From: Ryuthela nishihirai | Lineage: Eukaryota; Arthropoda; Arachnida; Araneae; Heptathelidae | Direction of reading: 5' to 3' | DNA length: 64,000 nt | Assembly: GCA_038380435.1 (NCBI GenBank) | Contig: JAWZYU010000025.1 | Location: 26,140,707 to 26,204,706, forward strand | In this document: one piece after another, positions 1 through 10,420 of the stretch | Layout: each line of letters begins with the position of its first letter | Position numbering within the stretch: position 1 is the stretch's first letter | The notes under the pieces: generated by a model | Told to the model about the DNA's origin: nothing | The model's database searches: none | What the model saw: only the letters and a program-made list of their open reading frames with translations | Made by a program: the position numbers and the translations under genes

Positions 1-850
1 GAATCTCTCATCTGAATTCGGCAATTGTGTTATGGGTCATGACAGATGTGTGTAGTCTTGGGTTATCCTGTAACAGCAGTGGCCCATGATGACTCACCCG
101 AGCAGGCTATAACTCCTTGAGTTTAACATCTGCATGTTGTAGCATCCTTAAGTATATGGAGCAGTGACTGTTTACCCCTGCTGCAACAGTTCAAAATTCA
201 CAATACCGGCCGCTGTCCAAAACACAGCCAACAGCACCTTGTGGGGATGCAGGTTGGGCTTTGGAGCCTTTTTCTGTGGTTCTTCCAGCAATAGCCACTG
301 ATACAACCATCATCTGTTATCATACAGGATTCATTTTTAAGCAGACATCAGAATCCTGTGGAGTAGAGGCTCACAGTTGAGGTGTGAGAGGAGGGAATTT
401 GTATGCTCAGCCACTGCACTTTGTTCAGTTCAGTAAAAATACAAGGAACCCATTTGTCCAACTTTCTGACCTTTTCCTGACTGGCATAGATTATTTCCAC
501 AGTCTTAGAACAGGTATGATGCTTGTCAGCCATCTCCTTAGATGTTTGATGGGGGTCAGCCTCGAGCACTCCTGTAGGACCACATTGTCCAGAACAGCAG
601 ATCATCCAGATATTGGGGCATCCTCCACAGTCTCATCACCTTCAATGAAACCATTTGTACCATGTCTTTGCATACAAACCACTACACTACTCTCTCTATA
701 TGCTTTGCATATGCTATGGGTTATGGTATTTCCAAGTCTCTGATAGTGAATGACACTTGATTTTTTATATGATCTGCCCCCTAACAGACTACATTCTGAT
801 TGGACTGTGCAAAGCAATGGAACTTTTTACACAATCTAATACTTTATATG
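1..850 (-). pseudogene. Mariner-family transposase remnant, cut by the left window edge
   Basis: Reading the minus strand from about 817 down to 1, in more than one frame, gives pieces of a mariner (Tc1/mariner superfamily) transposase in the right order. The end of the DNA-binding half has VEDAPISG (602-817). The linker has KEMADKHH and KLDKWVP (348-605). Around 180-290 the frame reads PKPNLHPHKVLL followed by a hydrophobic block, typical of the start of the catalytic DDE region. Frames are broken between and within these pieces, and the later catalytic residues lie outside the window, so this is a dead copy. It sits beside the CUB-domain exon and is probably intronic. The right boundary is approximate because I could not identify a terminal inverted repeat. 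Confidence 0.6.
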
Positions 851-922
851 TAAATTGCACTGAATAAATTGCTTAATTATAGTAAATGATTACAGTTTTA
901 ATACATTATCATTAAAACTCAC

Positions 923-1342
923 CTAAATCAAAAACAGTGTAAACTGCATTAAATCCATTTACATTACGTGGTAATGTCCTATTTGCACTCTTAAAATCCA
1001 TGGTAATATTAGGATTTTTTTCTCCAGATCTAAATTTAAGACCGGTGCAGTTTTCATTAGAACACACTTGATGACCAGAAAGAACAACACTTTTATTACG
1101 CTCACTACCATATATAATTGTAAGGTTATCTAAGCTTTGGTTTCTTATACTAATCTGTGAAAATGCTATAAAGAGCTGATAATGATTATCAGCTTGAAAA
1201 GTAACAGAACAGTTGAGTCCAGGTTCATAAGCATGCCCTTCATCTTGATTGGAACTCATGGTAAGTACTCCTCCAGATAGTTCACCATTACCAGGAAATA
1301 CTGTTGGTAATTCTTGTGTGATACAATACTCTTCAAAAGAAA
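923..1342 (-). CDS. CUB-domain exon of a secreted protein (partial gene)
   Basis: This internal coding exon of 420 bp has a pyrimidine-rich acceptor (TTTTATAG, exon starts at 1342) and a donor GTGAGT after 923. The open frame continues upstream of the first ATG, so that ATG is not the start. The product has the hallmarks of a CUB domain, an extracellular beta-sandwich that binds protein or glycan: the opening GGVLTMSS, then LNCSVTF, then LTIIYGSE, and the ending NGFNAVYTVF. Seven N-glycosylation sequons (NCS, NQS, NLT, NKS, NCT, NIT, NRT) support an extracellular location. Four cysteines are present, but the last two are only five residues apart, so the domain is divergent. It joins in phase 1 to the signal-peptide exon at 2686-2752. 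Its own donor is also phase 1, so more exons must lie left of the window. Confidence 0.72.
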
Positions 1343-1617
1343 CTATAAAAAAAAAGATTCAATTAATTTCCAAATAAACTGCATAAAATTTCTTTTAAAC
1401 TCACACATGAAAGGTAAATGGTTTCAAAATGATTATATAATAGTATATATCAGGGGAGTTGAAAAATAATGAGACTACTTAGTATTTGGGGATTCCTGGG
1501 TATTGGGCACTGTTTCTTTTTCAAAGTAATAAATTTCACATGCCATACATTATTTGCAGTATTCCACCCACTTCTCCAACATATTCAGTAAGTCATTTTC
1601 AGACTTCTTTCTTAGGG

Positions 1618-1702
1618 AATGCTATAAAGAGCTGGTAATGAAACAGAACAGTTGAGTCCAGGTTCATAAGCATATCCTTCATCTTGACAGGAACTCATGC
1701 TG
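1618..1702 (-). pseudogene. Partial duplicate of the CUB exon inside the intron
   Basis: This stretch repeats the CUB exon segment 1160-1261 at high identity. It has the same block running from GCTATAAAGAGCTG through CAGAACAGTTGAGTCC to the sequence around the internal ATG, but lacks about 17 bp in the middle. It lies in the intron upstream of the exon, has no splice sites, and is too short to be an alternative exon. Confidence 0.7.
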
Positions 1703-2155
1703 TAGAAGTGGCTTTTTCGCTTCTGTTTAAGTGTGAATTTCTACTTCCATGTTTAAATCCAAGTTTCTACTTCCAAGTTTAAAATGCTCCACCATCAAAA
1801 TACTATAGCTCAGCTCTTTGCTTCTGTTCCCTTTGCATTCTGTAACAACTCTAATATTTCTTGCCCACTTTTTCCAAGCTTCTATCACATATCTCTGTCT
1901 TAAAGTATATGAAATATTGCTCTCCTATGCCATCATATTATAAAATGCTGATCATATTACAAAATGAAAGACTAAAGAAAGATTCACAAACCAGATTCTA
2001 ATAGAAGAGATTGGGTAATAAGAGAAAAAGAAATTTTTACAGCCATGTGTGGCATCCAAACAGTTCTACTACTGCTGAGAATTAAGTGTGATCTATCCTA
2101 TATTTAAAAAATAAAATCAAGAGTACAGTATAATGATAAATACTCTTATTGGATT

Positions 2156-2239
2156 ATTGAATGAAAAAGACTGAATTATGTGCCTAAGGGGCATGGCAAG
2201 ATGTCCTTTAGGTGCATAATTCAGTCTTTTTCATTCAAT
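2156..2239. repeat. Near-perfect fold-back of 84 bp
   Basis: The left arm starting ATTGAATGAAAAAGACTG is repeated in reverse complement at the right end. There are 25 consecutive paired bases and then a more imperfect inner stem. The inner sequence CTAAGGGGCATGG recurs just downstream near 2300. It lies in the CUB-gene intron and could be a small MITE or a template-switch product. Confidence 0.7.
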
Positions 2240-2685
2240 GCACAGATATTGAAAATGTCTTATCATGTTAATTATCATGTGAAGTATACCTTAACCATGC
2301 ACTAAGGGGCATGGTAAAGTTACTAATGTCTGTACAGTTCACAAGTTAAACTAAAAGTGAAATAAAAATTCTATATTAGGGTATATGCAGTTAACTTCCA
2401 CTGAAAACTTCAAATCAAACAGTAAAGTTTTGTGGATGTTTTCTAAATAAAGTAAGTTGTGTCTACATAGCACACTAACAAAATGGTAAAATACTATGTG
2501 AATTTTTCAGCTGTATGAACCATAAGTGGTCAATATCTGATCTACAAAGTTCTGATTAAAACATGCAGAAACAACAAAAATACCTAACCTGAAAAGAGAA
2601 GCCACAGGTCAGTCTGTAGGACTCTAATCTGTAGGCAAGTTAAATACTGAAAGCTTGAAGATTAAAATTGGAAACTTTAGGTTAC

Positions 2686-2752
2686 CTATTTGGCAAGCAA
2701 TAGACTGAGTTATACATGCCAGTGCTATGGAACTGGATATCACAAGTTGCAT
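2686..2752 (-). CDS. First coding exon: signal peptide of the CUB-domain protein
   Basis: This 67 bp exon starts at an ATG (2752-2750) and codes for 22 residues plus one base. The donor is G|GTAACC. The peptide is a hydrophobic leader beginning MQLVISSSIALAC, which looks like a secretory signal peptide, although it lacks a basic residue near the start. The exon ends in phase 1. The leftover G joins TT at the start of the 1342 exon to give valine and keeps the frame open into the CUB domain. The phase match, the donor and the secretory leader ahead of an extracellular domain together make this a convincing start. The intron is about 1.34 kb. The 5' untranslated part was not resolved. Confidence 0.6.
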
Positions 2753-3151
2753 ATTGTTATACTGGTAAAACTTATTTACTCTGCTAAAACCATAATCTGA
2801 AGAAACAAAAACATAAACCTTGAATTAAGCAAGAAATGCTTATTGACCATAACCTCAACTATTACAGAAACTAATGAAAAATAGATCTAGTATCTGACAT
2901 TCAACCCATGTTGCTAAAATTTAATTTTTAAATGGTATTTAACTAAAATCAAAGTTCTTCAGTTTCTTGAACAGAAGGAAATGTATATTAATTAATTAGA
3001 ATAAATTTAAGTGATCTTTGGGTATTGTGTTTAAATTAAAATCTATTACTTTCTCTTTTACATTAAAAAACAACTGTTAAAATTCTACAATGCATTTATG
3101 GTAACTCTACATTATTAACTCTTAACTAACCTGCTTCACTGGAGCAACAAC

Positions 3152-3358
3152 AAAATAAAGCATAGTGGTTAGCATGCTTGGCTACTGATCTAAGGGACCT
3201 GGATTCGAGCCCCGGATAAGGCATGGATGTGTGTGTTGTTTTTCTGCTGAGGTCCTGCCATCTTCACAGACTTTCTACTATGGTATATAAACTGACAGGC
3301 TCTTGTCAGACCTATGTGGCAAACAGCTGCTTGAGGGGGTATTTATTTATTTATTTAT
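3152..3358 (+). mobile_element. SINE-B copy
   Basis: This is a tRNA-derived SINE. The head has an A-box-like AGTGGTTAGCATGCTTGG and a B box GATTCGAGCCCC. A body follows with AGGCATGGATGTG and CAGGCTCTTGTCAGACC, then a tail with repeated ATTT units. The RNA polymerase III promoter boxes are only slightly degraded. The first bases of the head are altered, so the 5' end is approximate. Confidence 0.8.
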
Positions 3359-4783
3359 AGTTAGAAAGTTAGAACTGATTCCAGGGTTAAGAAACATAGC
3401 TTAAAAGGACATTCTATGTGTAGGAACACTTAAAAATTCTTAACCTCACAGTTAGTATTAGAAACACCAATCAAATAAGCATTCCATTTAAAATATTTAT
3501 ACCAGCATTCAGTATAATACAACTGTAATAAAAAAAAACACGGCAATGTTTCTACAATGAAAATAAAAATATGCAAAATTTTTTTTACAAAAAAGAGTAA
3601 ATAAGTAATGCATTTTTAAAATTTCTCTCAAAGTATGATGCTTTTAGTAGAAAAGGTTGCATACACTTTTAGGTCAACTCAGGCAACTGTTTTATTGTTG
3701 ATGATTTTTAGTGTGTGGTTTACTGTGATTCTAAACAGTGCTACAATTTCTGTTATACATTGTTCCCAAATACAAAGAACAGTAAATTTATTTATCTAGC
3801 TGAAAGTGTAATCAGAAACTTTCTTATGTTGGAAAGTTCCTAACAATTTAATTAAAATAATATTTTACAGTTCTACTAGTCAATTGAGCTGGAAGTATAA
3901 TCACTTTTACTTTTTATTTGGTGAAAATTCAAGATTAACAAATAATGTTATTAATAATTCAGCTGCCCAGTGATGTACAGTTTAACTTAGGCTGCTTTTA
4001 GTAGGAAATTATGTCTGTTTATTCAGTTTTTAAAAAAATATATTTTTTTATAGCATTTTTAAATTACAGGTAAATCTTATTATAATGCATCTGCAGGTAT
4101 GACCTGTATTTTTCTACTTTATGCTAAAAATGCTTTCTGTGCAGCACAGAAAGAATGAATAATACAAAATTTAATGTAATGTATATTAGTATTGTTTCCT
4201 ATAATTTAGAGATTACATGGCATTGTTTGTAATTTTAATATCATCACACACTTTACATGAACTTCTACTTTGATGTTTTATAAATAAAATACATTAAAAT
4301 TTAATGCATTCTATACACTTTAAATACATCTTGATACTAACTAGATAAATCAGGGGTTAATTTTACAAAATGAAAGCCTTTACAACATGAATAATGACAA
4401 TGAAAATGGTTGGGAAAACATTAAGGCTTTTGGAACATTCCAAAATAGCTATTGTCATTAATCCTCTTGCAAAGTATGTAACACCCTCTGTAGATGATCG
4501 CAAAATGTCATCAAAACCAGTAAGGGACTAGAACTACCTGTGAATAAGGTGCATGATCTGCAGTGCATCTCTAATGAAAAATACTGAATTTAGTGAACTG
4601 CAAGGTGAAATACAAGTGTCTGAAGAAAATCTATTCCCACAAAGAAGCAATGGCAACAGCGAGTTGGAGGGTTAATAACGGAAGGGATGCAGACACCTGA
4701 AGTCAGTAACTCCTTTACAAATCATAATGCTATTTGAATTGCAGATTGTACAGGTTAAGAGTGTAAGTATATTGTGTAAGTAA
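3359..4783. other. AT-rich non-coding stretch
   Basis: No open frame of note, splice-bounded exon or recognisable repeat is visible here, apart from short poly-A and poly-T runs. It probably is intergenic, upstream of the CUB gene. Confidence 0.5.
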
Positions 4784-4828
4784 ACAGAATCAAAAGCATC
4801 TTTGAAATCTATAAACATAGTAACCAAC
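4784..4828 (-). mobile_element. Short inverted fragment of an RTE LINE
   Basis: About 45 bp matches, on the minus strand, the part of the RTE reverse transcriptase that codes for the DFKKAFDSVD block (compare 12513-12555 and 6087-6130 on the plus strand). It abuts the plus-strand RTE copy that begins at about 4829. Confidence 0.55.
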
Positions 4829-7155
4829 ACTATTCTTTTGGGTAAAAGGGAACAGAGGACACAAAATTATGTGAGTGATAAGACTATGTAACTTATTTCT
4901 GAAAGAAGGAAATGAAGGATTAATATGAATCAACACCCTACTAGTCCTAATGGAAAGCATTACCATGAGCTTAATAAATGGGTAAAGGATCAGTTAACAG
5001 TTGATAAAAATCTTTTGCTTGATAGCTTGGCTGACAAAGCAGAGGTTGTTGGGTTGTTTTACCTCTGAGCAGCACTTTTTTGCACACCATGAGCTAAATG
5101 ACCAGGTCACATGGACCCCGAAGGCTCAGAGAAGGTTGGGGGAGGGGACCCACTGGAACAGCTGTTGGTAGCCTCCCGTCAAGGCTATCCAGTGTGTTCT
5201 TTAACGTGCACAGGGTATGGCTCTCCCGCACACGGGGCCACGGCTTAACGTCCCATCCGATGGACAGTGGCCTTTCCAAGCCCATCCGTGTCCCCTACTG
5301 ACTGTGGGCAGGGCAGAGAATTTTGCAGAGATAAATCTCAACGCTGACCCAGCTGGGACTCGAACCTGGGAACTACAGATTACGAGCCTGGCGCGCTACC
5401 GACTGAGCCACCCCCACTCCACAAAGCAGAGGAATTAGTTAGACAGCACAACAGGGGGTTGTACCAGATTGTTAATGTTTTATGTGGGAAGAAATAGACA
5501 GGTACACAGGGATTGAAGGATAAACATGGCAAGGTGGTAGAAAGTGAGGATTCTGTGATGGTAGGGGGCTGAGCATTTCAGGAATGTTGTAAATAATGTG
5601 ATTATTTCTAATCTCATTGTAATGAAGACAGATGCATTACTGGCTTTAATGATGGCCCTATATATCGCACTCTGAAGTCGCTTTGGCAATCTCTAAATTA
5701 AAACTGCATAAATCCCCAAAGTTGGATGAAATCACCACTGAAATGCTTAAAGCTGGGAACATTTGTGTTGTCACATGGCTGACTGAAATTTTGAATATTT
5801 TTTATGATAAAAAGTGTTGTTCCTAAGGATTTTACTAGATCTGTTATTATTTTGATTTTTAAAAAAGGTGATCACAGTTCTTGTGATAATTATAGGGGAA
5901 TTAGTTTACTTTCTGTTCCAGGTAAAGTTCTTTGCATGATTATACTTAATAGAATTAAGAATTTGGTTGATGGACATCTGCATGATGAACAGTGGTGGAA
6001 TCAGAAGTAGCAGGGGAAGTATTGATCAAATATTTTCACTTAGACAGATTCTTGAGAATTGCTTAGAGTTTCAGAAAACTGTGGTTACTAGATTTATAAA
6101 TTTCAAAAAGCTTTTGACTCTGTTGATCGACATAATTTGTGGTTGATTTTTAGATCACATGGAATACCTGATAAGTTAATTAATGTAATGAAAGCTCTCT
6201 ATAATAACACTGAGTTGTGTGTGAAAGTTGGTACATCTTGCAACGATTGGTTTAACATTGCCAGTGGAGTTAGACAAGGGTGCATTTTGTCTATTTTTCT
6301 CTTTTGTTTGGTTATTGATTATGCTACGTGAAATTCTTTGCAAGGGAAAGATTTGGACCTTAAAGAGTCTAGAGATTTCAAAATTCCTGTTTTAGATTAT
6401 GTAGATGATTTGGCCCTATTGGCTAGTGATGTTGATGAGATGAATTCTTTCATTAGGGCTGTTGATGAGACTGACAATAGAGTAGGTTTGGTGATAAATA
6501 GTTAAAAAAAATGGAATGAAAATTGGTCAGGCAGATGGTGCTTCAGTTGCTTTGAATGGCTGCACTCTTGAGCAAGTGTCTGAGATTAATTATCTTGGAA
6601 GTTATGTAACAGATATTGGTGATATACGCAAGAGATAAATAGAAGAATAGAGATTGCCGCTGGGACTTTTAAGAATCTGTAGAGAGTGTGGAAAAATAGG
6701 CATGTACACTTAAAGACTAAAATTAGGCTATATAATAGTTTGGCTCTAAGTTTAGTTATGGTAGTAAAATGTGGACCCTTTGTAAGCAGGATAACAAGAA
6801 ACTTGATGCCTTTTATTCTAGATGCTTACACAGTATCTTGGGCATTAGGTGGTTCGAATTTGTAAGTAATGATGAGGTTAGAAGAAGGAGTCATCAACCT
6901 CCTTTGAGCAGCATATTGTGCAGAGAGAGACTGCATTGGTTTGGTCATTTTGCCCATATGCATAGCTGCAGATTGGTAAACAGGATTATGAACAGTGTGC
7001 CTATGGGTTTCAGAAAAAGGGGAAGACAATGCCAAACAGGACCTTGCTAGAATTGGCCTAGAGTGGTCAAATGCAGCAGCTGTAGCTCAGAACAGTCACG
7101 TCTGAAGAGAAAAATTACACAGTCTGGTTGTACCTCTGTAGCCCATGGCTGCATG
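4829..7155 (+). mobile_element. RTE-clade LINE copy A, 5'-truncated and degenerate
   Basis: This is a decayed non-LTR retrotransposon lacking the endonuclease half. It starts in the linker between endonuclease and reverse transcriptase and runs to the usual 3' end (GTAGCCCATGGCTGC at about 7138). Recognisable pieces are a fingers/palm part with GDHSSCDNYRGISLLSVPGK (5804-6010), GVRQGCILS (6137-6331), an active-site box that reads YVDD (6398-6409), and the C-terminal FVSNDEVRRRS to RKRGRQ block (6769-7050). Stops and frameshifts are frequent. A SINE-A is nested at 5046-5420. The following copy lies in the opposite orientation. Confidence 0.85.
5046..5420 (-). mobile_element. SINE-A copy nested in RTE copy A
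   Basis: This is a full-length SINE-A on the minus strand. The tRNA-like head at the right end has the A box TGGCTCAGTCGGTAGCGCG and the B box GGTTCGAGTCC. The central block contains GTGCACGTTAAAGAAC, and the tail ends GTAAAACAACCCAAC at the left. It is flanked by the 12 bp TSD ACAAAGCAGAGG (5034-5045 and 5421-5432), so it is a clean retrotransposition into the RTE. ORFs read across it are spurious. Confidence 0.93.
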
Positions 7156-7679
7156 AGGATTTTGTATGTACATGTATGTATAAAGATAGTAACCACAGGT
7201 TTCTGAAACTTTAAACATTTTTCAACTATCTGTCTAGGTGAAAATACTTGATCTATACATCCCCTACCACTTCTGAATCCACACTGTTCATCATGTAATT
7301 GTCCATCAACCAAATTCTTATTTCTACTATGCAAAATAATGCAAAAAACTTTACCTGGAATAGAATGTAGACTTATTCCCCTATAATTATCACAAGAACT
7401 GTGATCACCCTTTTTTTAAAAAAAGAACATAATAATAGCTCTGGCAAAATCCTTAGGAACAATGTCTTTATCATAAAAGACATTCAAAATTTCATAGTCA
7501 TGTGAAAACGCAAAACTTTTCCAGCTCTAAGCATTTAGGAAGTAATTTCATCTACCCCCTGGAGTGTTATTAGTAGTTTAAGTTTAGAAATAGCCAAAAT
7601 AACTTTGGACTGTGACATAGGGACAACATTAAAGCCAGTAATGCATCTATCATCATTACAGACAATGGGAGTAGAACTA

Positions 7680-8063
7680 GGTTGGGTTGTTTTACCTCTG
7701 AGTGGCACTTTTTTGTACACCATGGGCTAAATGGCCAGGTCATATGGACACTGAAGGCTCAGAGAAGGTTGGGAGAGGGGACCCACTGGAACAGCTGTTG
7801 GGAGACACATGGTAGCCTCGCGTCAAGGCCATCCAGTGTTCTTTAAAGTGCACAGGGTATGGCTCTCCCATACATGGGGCCATGGCTTAATGTTCCATCC
7901 GACGGATGGTGGCCTTTCCATGCCCATCGGTGTCCCCTACTAACTGTGAACAGGATAGATTATTTTGCGGAGAAAAATCTCAATGCTGATCCAGCTGGGA
8001 CTCGAACCTGGGAACTACAGATTATGAGCCTGGTGTGCTACCGACTGAGCCACCCCCACCCCT
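7680..8063 (-). mobile_element. SINE-A copy nested in RTE copy C
   Basis: This is a full-length minus-strand SINE-A. The B box region (GGTTCGAGTCC on the minus strand) and the A-box GGTGGCTCAGTCGGTAG lie at the right end. It is flanked by the 12 bp TSD GGAGTAGAACTA (7668-7679 and 8064-8075), and RTE sequence resumes exactly after the TSD. Confidence 0.93.
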
Positions 8064-8202
8064 GGAGTAGAACTAAACATATTGTTTAGGACATCACTGA
8101 AATGCTCAGTTCATCAAGCTATGACAGAATCATTGTCTTCAACAGCCTTACTGTGTTTAGCCCTAAATCCCTGCATGCTTACCTGTTTCTTTGTGATGCC
8201 CC

Positions 8203-8868
8203 ATCGTTCACTTTTGCTTTACCTTAACCAGTTTTGTTTAATTTACGTTATATTTATCATTTTGGGGATTTTTATTTCCTTTTTGGCATCACAGCACTCA
8301 TTTCCAATAGCTGTGAGTTGCGCACGCGCAACTCCGATCTTCCGACTGTCGCCGCTAAACGCGTGCAAAGGACATGCCCCCTCTTGCGTCATTCATCACT
8401 ATATGTAAATGTCTTTCCCGGCATGCAACGCCGGCTATTGTCTTTTAAACCGGTGACCTGCGAGTCACAGTATCGCATAGAGTGCAGAGGTACTCAGGAG
8501 TGAGGAGTTGTGTAGAGTGCCTAGTGCACGGAGTTGTAGAATAAGAAAGAAGGGAGAGTGATGTCTTGGTGAGCTGATTTTGGAAATAAATCTGTTTGTT
8601 ATTTTAAATCTTTTGAGTCTGTACAATTTTTTCTCTTGAGCAACGCAAATTTAGATTAATGGTATTTTGACAATCATTTTTTGATTCTTACTCATTAACG
8701 CTCGCTGGCATTTTGAACCCTACTTTAAACTTAGTCTACTTTTTTGGCAATTTGTTAATTATTGCCTGGTGCCCGTATCAGCTATCCGGAGCATAAAACT
8801 AATTGGATCAAAAGAAGGATCATATTTTAAAGCATTATTACATTTATTTGGAGCGTTACATCTTCCCG
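8203..8868. mobile_element. Unassigned insertion in RTE copy C, possibly LTR-derived
   Basis: About 670 bp without RTE homology separates two parts of RTE copy C that are otherwise nearly contiguous. It holds a GC- and CpG-rich patch (8310-8470) unlike its surroundings, and a 9 bp-arm hairpin GAGTTGCGC-AC-GCGCAACTC (8315-8334). An AATAAA signal (near 8586) is followed by a T-rich stretch, and TGGTGCCCGTATCAGC (near 8769) could be a tRNA primer-binding site. This order is what an LTR plus leader would give, but I could not define LTR ends or a TSD. A DNA transposon remains possible. Confidence 0.4.
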
Positions 8869-10019
8869 CAGAAAACATTATCTAGTACAACACCCTATTA
8901 TTGTGCTGTTTAGTTGTTTCCACTGCTTTGCCACCAAAGCTATCAAGCCAAAGATTCTTGTCAGCTGTTAACTGATCCTTTACATGTTTATTAAGCTCTC
9001 TACAATGCTGTCTATTAGGACTAGTAGGGTGTTGATTCACATTATTCCAATTCCTTCTTTCAGAAATAAGCTCCATAGCTTTATCACTAAAATAGCTTTA
9101 TCTCCTCTGTTCCTTTTTACCCAAAATAGTACTATTACTTTCAAGAAAAGCCTGCTTAAACTGATCCCATTCTTTGTTAACTTTGGTAGTAAGCAAACTA
9201 TGATTGCCATAATGACTAAGTAATCTATCATGGTATGATTTAGCTACATCTGGATCTTTCAGAGCTTCAGTGTTAAAGGTAATTCTCTTAACCTTAACAC
9301 AGCATTTCTTTAGTTTCAGCTGTAAAACACTTTTGACTAGGTAATGTTCAGACCCAATTTCAGCTCCTCTATATGATCTAGTATTCCTAACCAAACTACC
9401 CTATTTGCTGTTAATTAATATGTAATCAATCATATTCCTATGCAACTCTTCAGGTGAAAACCTATATGTATTTATAAATGTCCCAGTGCAGTCCTAGTAC
9501 ATATTTGTTATTCTCAACCCATTAAGTTTACTTACCTGTAGGAGACATTCCCCATTGTCATTGGAACTCCCAATGCCAAATGGACCAAACACCCCTGACC
9601 AAAGGTCAGAATCAGTACTAACTTTAGCACCAAAGTCACCTAGCACATAAGAAATATCTCCTTTGTGAAATAATTCAAAATATTCTAAAATTGTCTATAA
9701 AACCTATCTTTCTCATCCTCCCCAGAGTCCTCTTTGGGGGCATAACAACAGATAACATTCAAGTCTTTAAATCTGTTTTAAATTTAGCTGTAAGAAATCT
9801 TTTATTAATGCAGTCATATATCCTAGAAGACCATCACTGATATATCTGCTGAGAAGGTTTCAAGGCTAACATGTCTGCCTACACCTTGAAATGCTTTCCA
9901 TCCTTCCTCCTGCAAAACAGAAATGAAGACTCTTCATTTTTGGGGGGCAAAATTAACAGAGCTGCAAAATTTCTGCTTCTAACATACAATGCAAAAAAAC
10001 CTGAAAAACCAGTGATGAT

Positions 10020-10207
10020 GCACAGAACCGGCCAGGTCTAGCACCTAATGTCCGACCCCGCCTTCTCGTGGTGCAGGCCATTAGTACCTTTCAAAAGAGG
10101 TATTCTCTTTTGGAAGGGAACGGAAGGGGAGGGCTGCCAGTTCAGTATGGCCTACTGATCTGGTCATCTATGGCCACTTTTTTCTTTTTTTTTTTTTCTT
10201 TTTTTTC
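10020..10207. other. GC-rich segment and T tract upstream of the long RTE copy
   Basis: This segment holds a moderately GC-rich 150 bp, a hairpin formed by CAAAAGAG and CTCTTTTG (10095-10115), and a long T-rich run (10181-10208). RTE copy B lacks it, since its homology begins at CCTGCTGAGGAGTGG. It is therefore either extra 5' untranslated sequence of this LINE copy or unrelated flanking DNA. Confidence 0.4.
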
Positions 10208-10420
10208 AATCCTGCTGAGGAGTGGTCAACTTCACAGGGTCCTGGTGCTGACCATTTATACCTACTAGACTGGACTTGTTTATGGATTTGAGCTTGATTA
10301 TGGATCCTGGACTTGCTGCACTGGTGGGCCTCTGTTGAGGGAGAGTCTGCCGCTGTGTTTTCTGTTTGCTTCTGGGTTGCCAGCTCTAAGTGAACAGAGG
10401 CATGGGATACCTTATATCAG

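Larger units (their letters stand above)
7175..9960 (-). mobile_element. RTE-clade LINE copy C, truncated at both ends
   Basis: Read on the minus strand from 9960 leftwards, this copy carries part of the endonuclease (9400-9950), the linker (8882-9394, with NYR-like and NLW-like blocks) and the first part of the reverse transcriptase (7185-7680 and 8076-8200, including DEQCGFRSGRGCIDQ). It stops before the YADD box. Many stops and frameshifts are present. A SINE-A (7680-8063) and a 0.67 kb unrelated insertion (about 8203-8868) interrupt it. Its broken end lies about 20 bp from the 3' end of copy A, giving a tail-to-tail pair. Confidence 0.82.

Noticed and set aside
384..743. Plus-strand frame of 119 codons
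   Set aside because: It is the complement of the mariner transposase remnant, which explains its openness.
5098..5301. Frames across SINE-A copies (also at 31586, 35367, 52840 and others)
   Set aside because: They are translations of the SINE body, repeated at each copy; no protein role.
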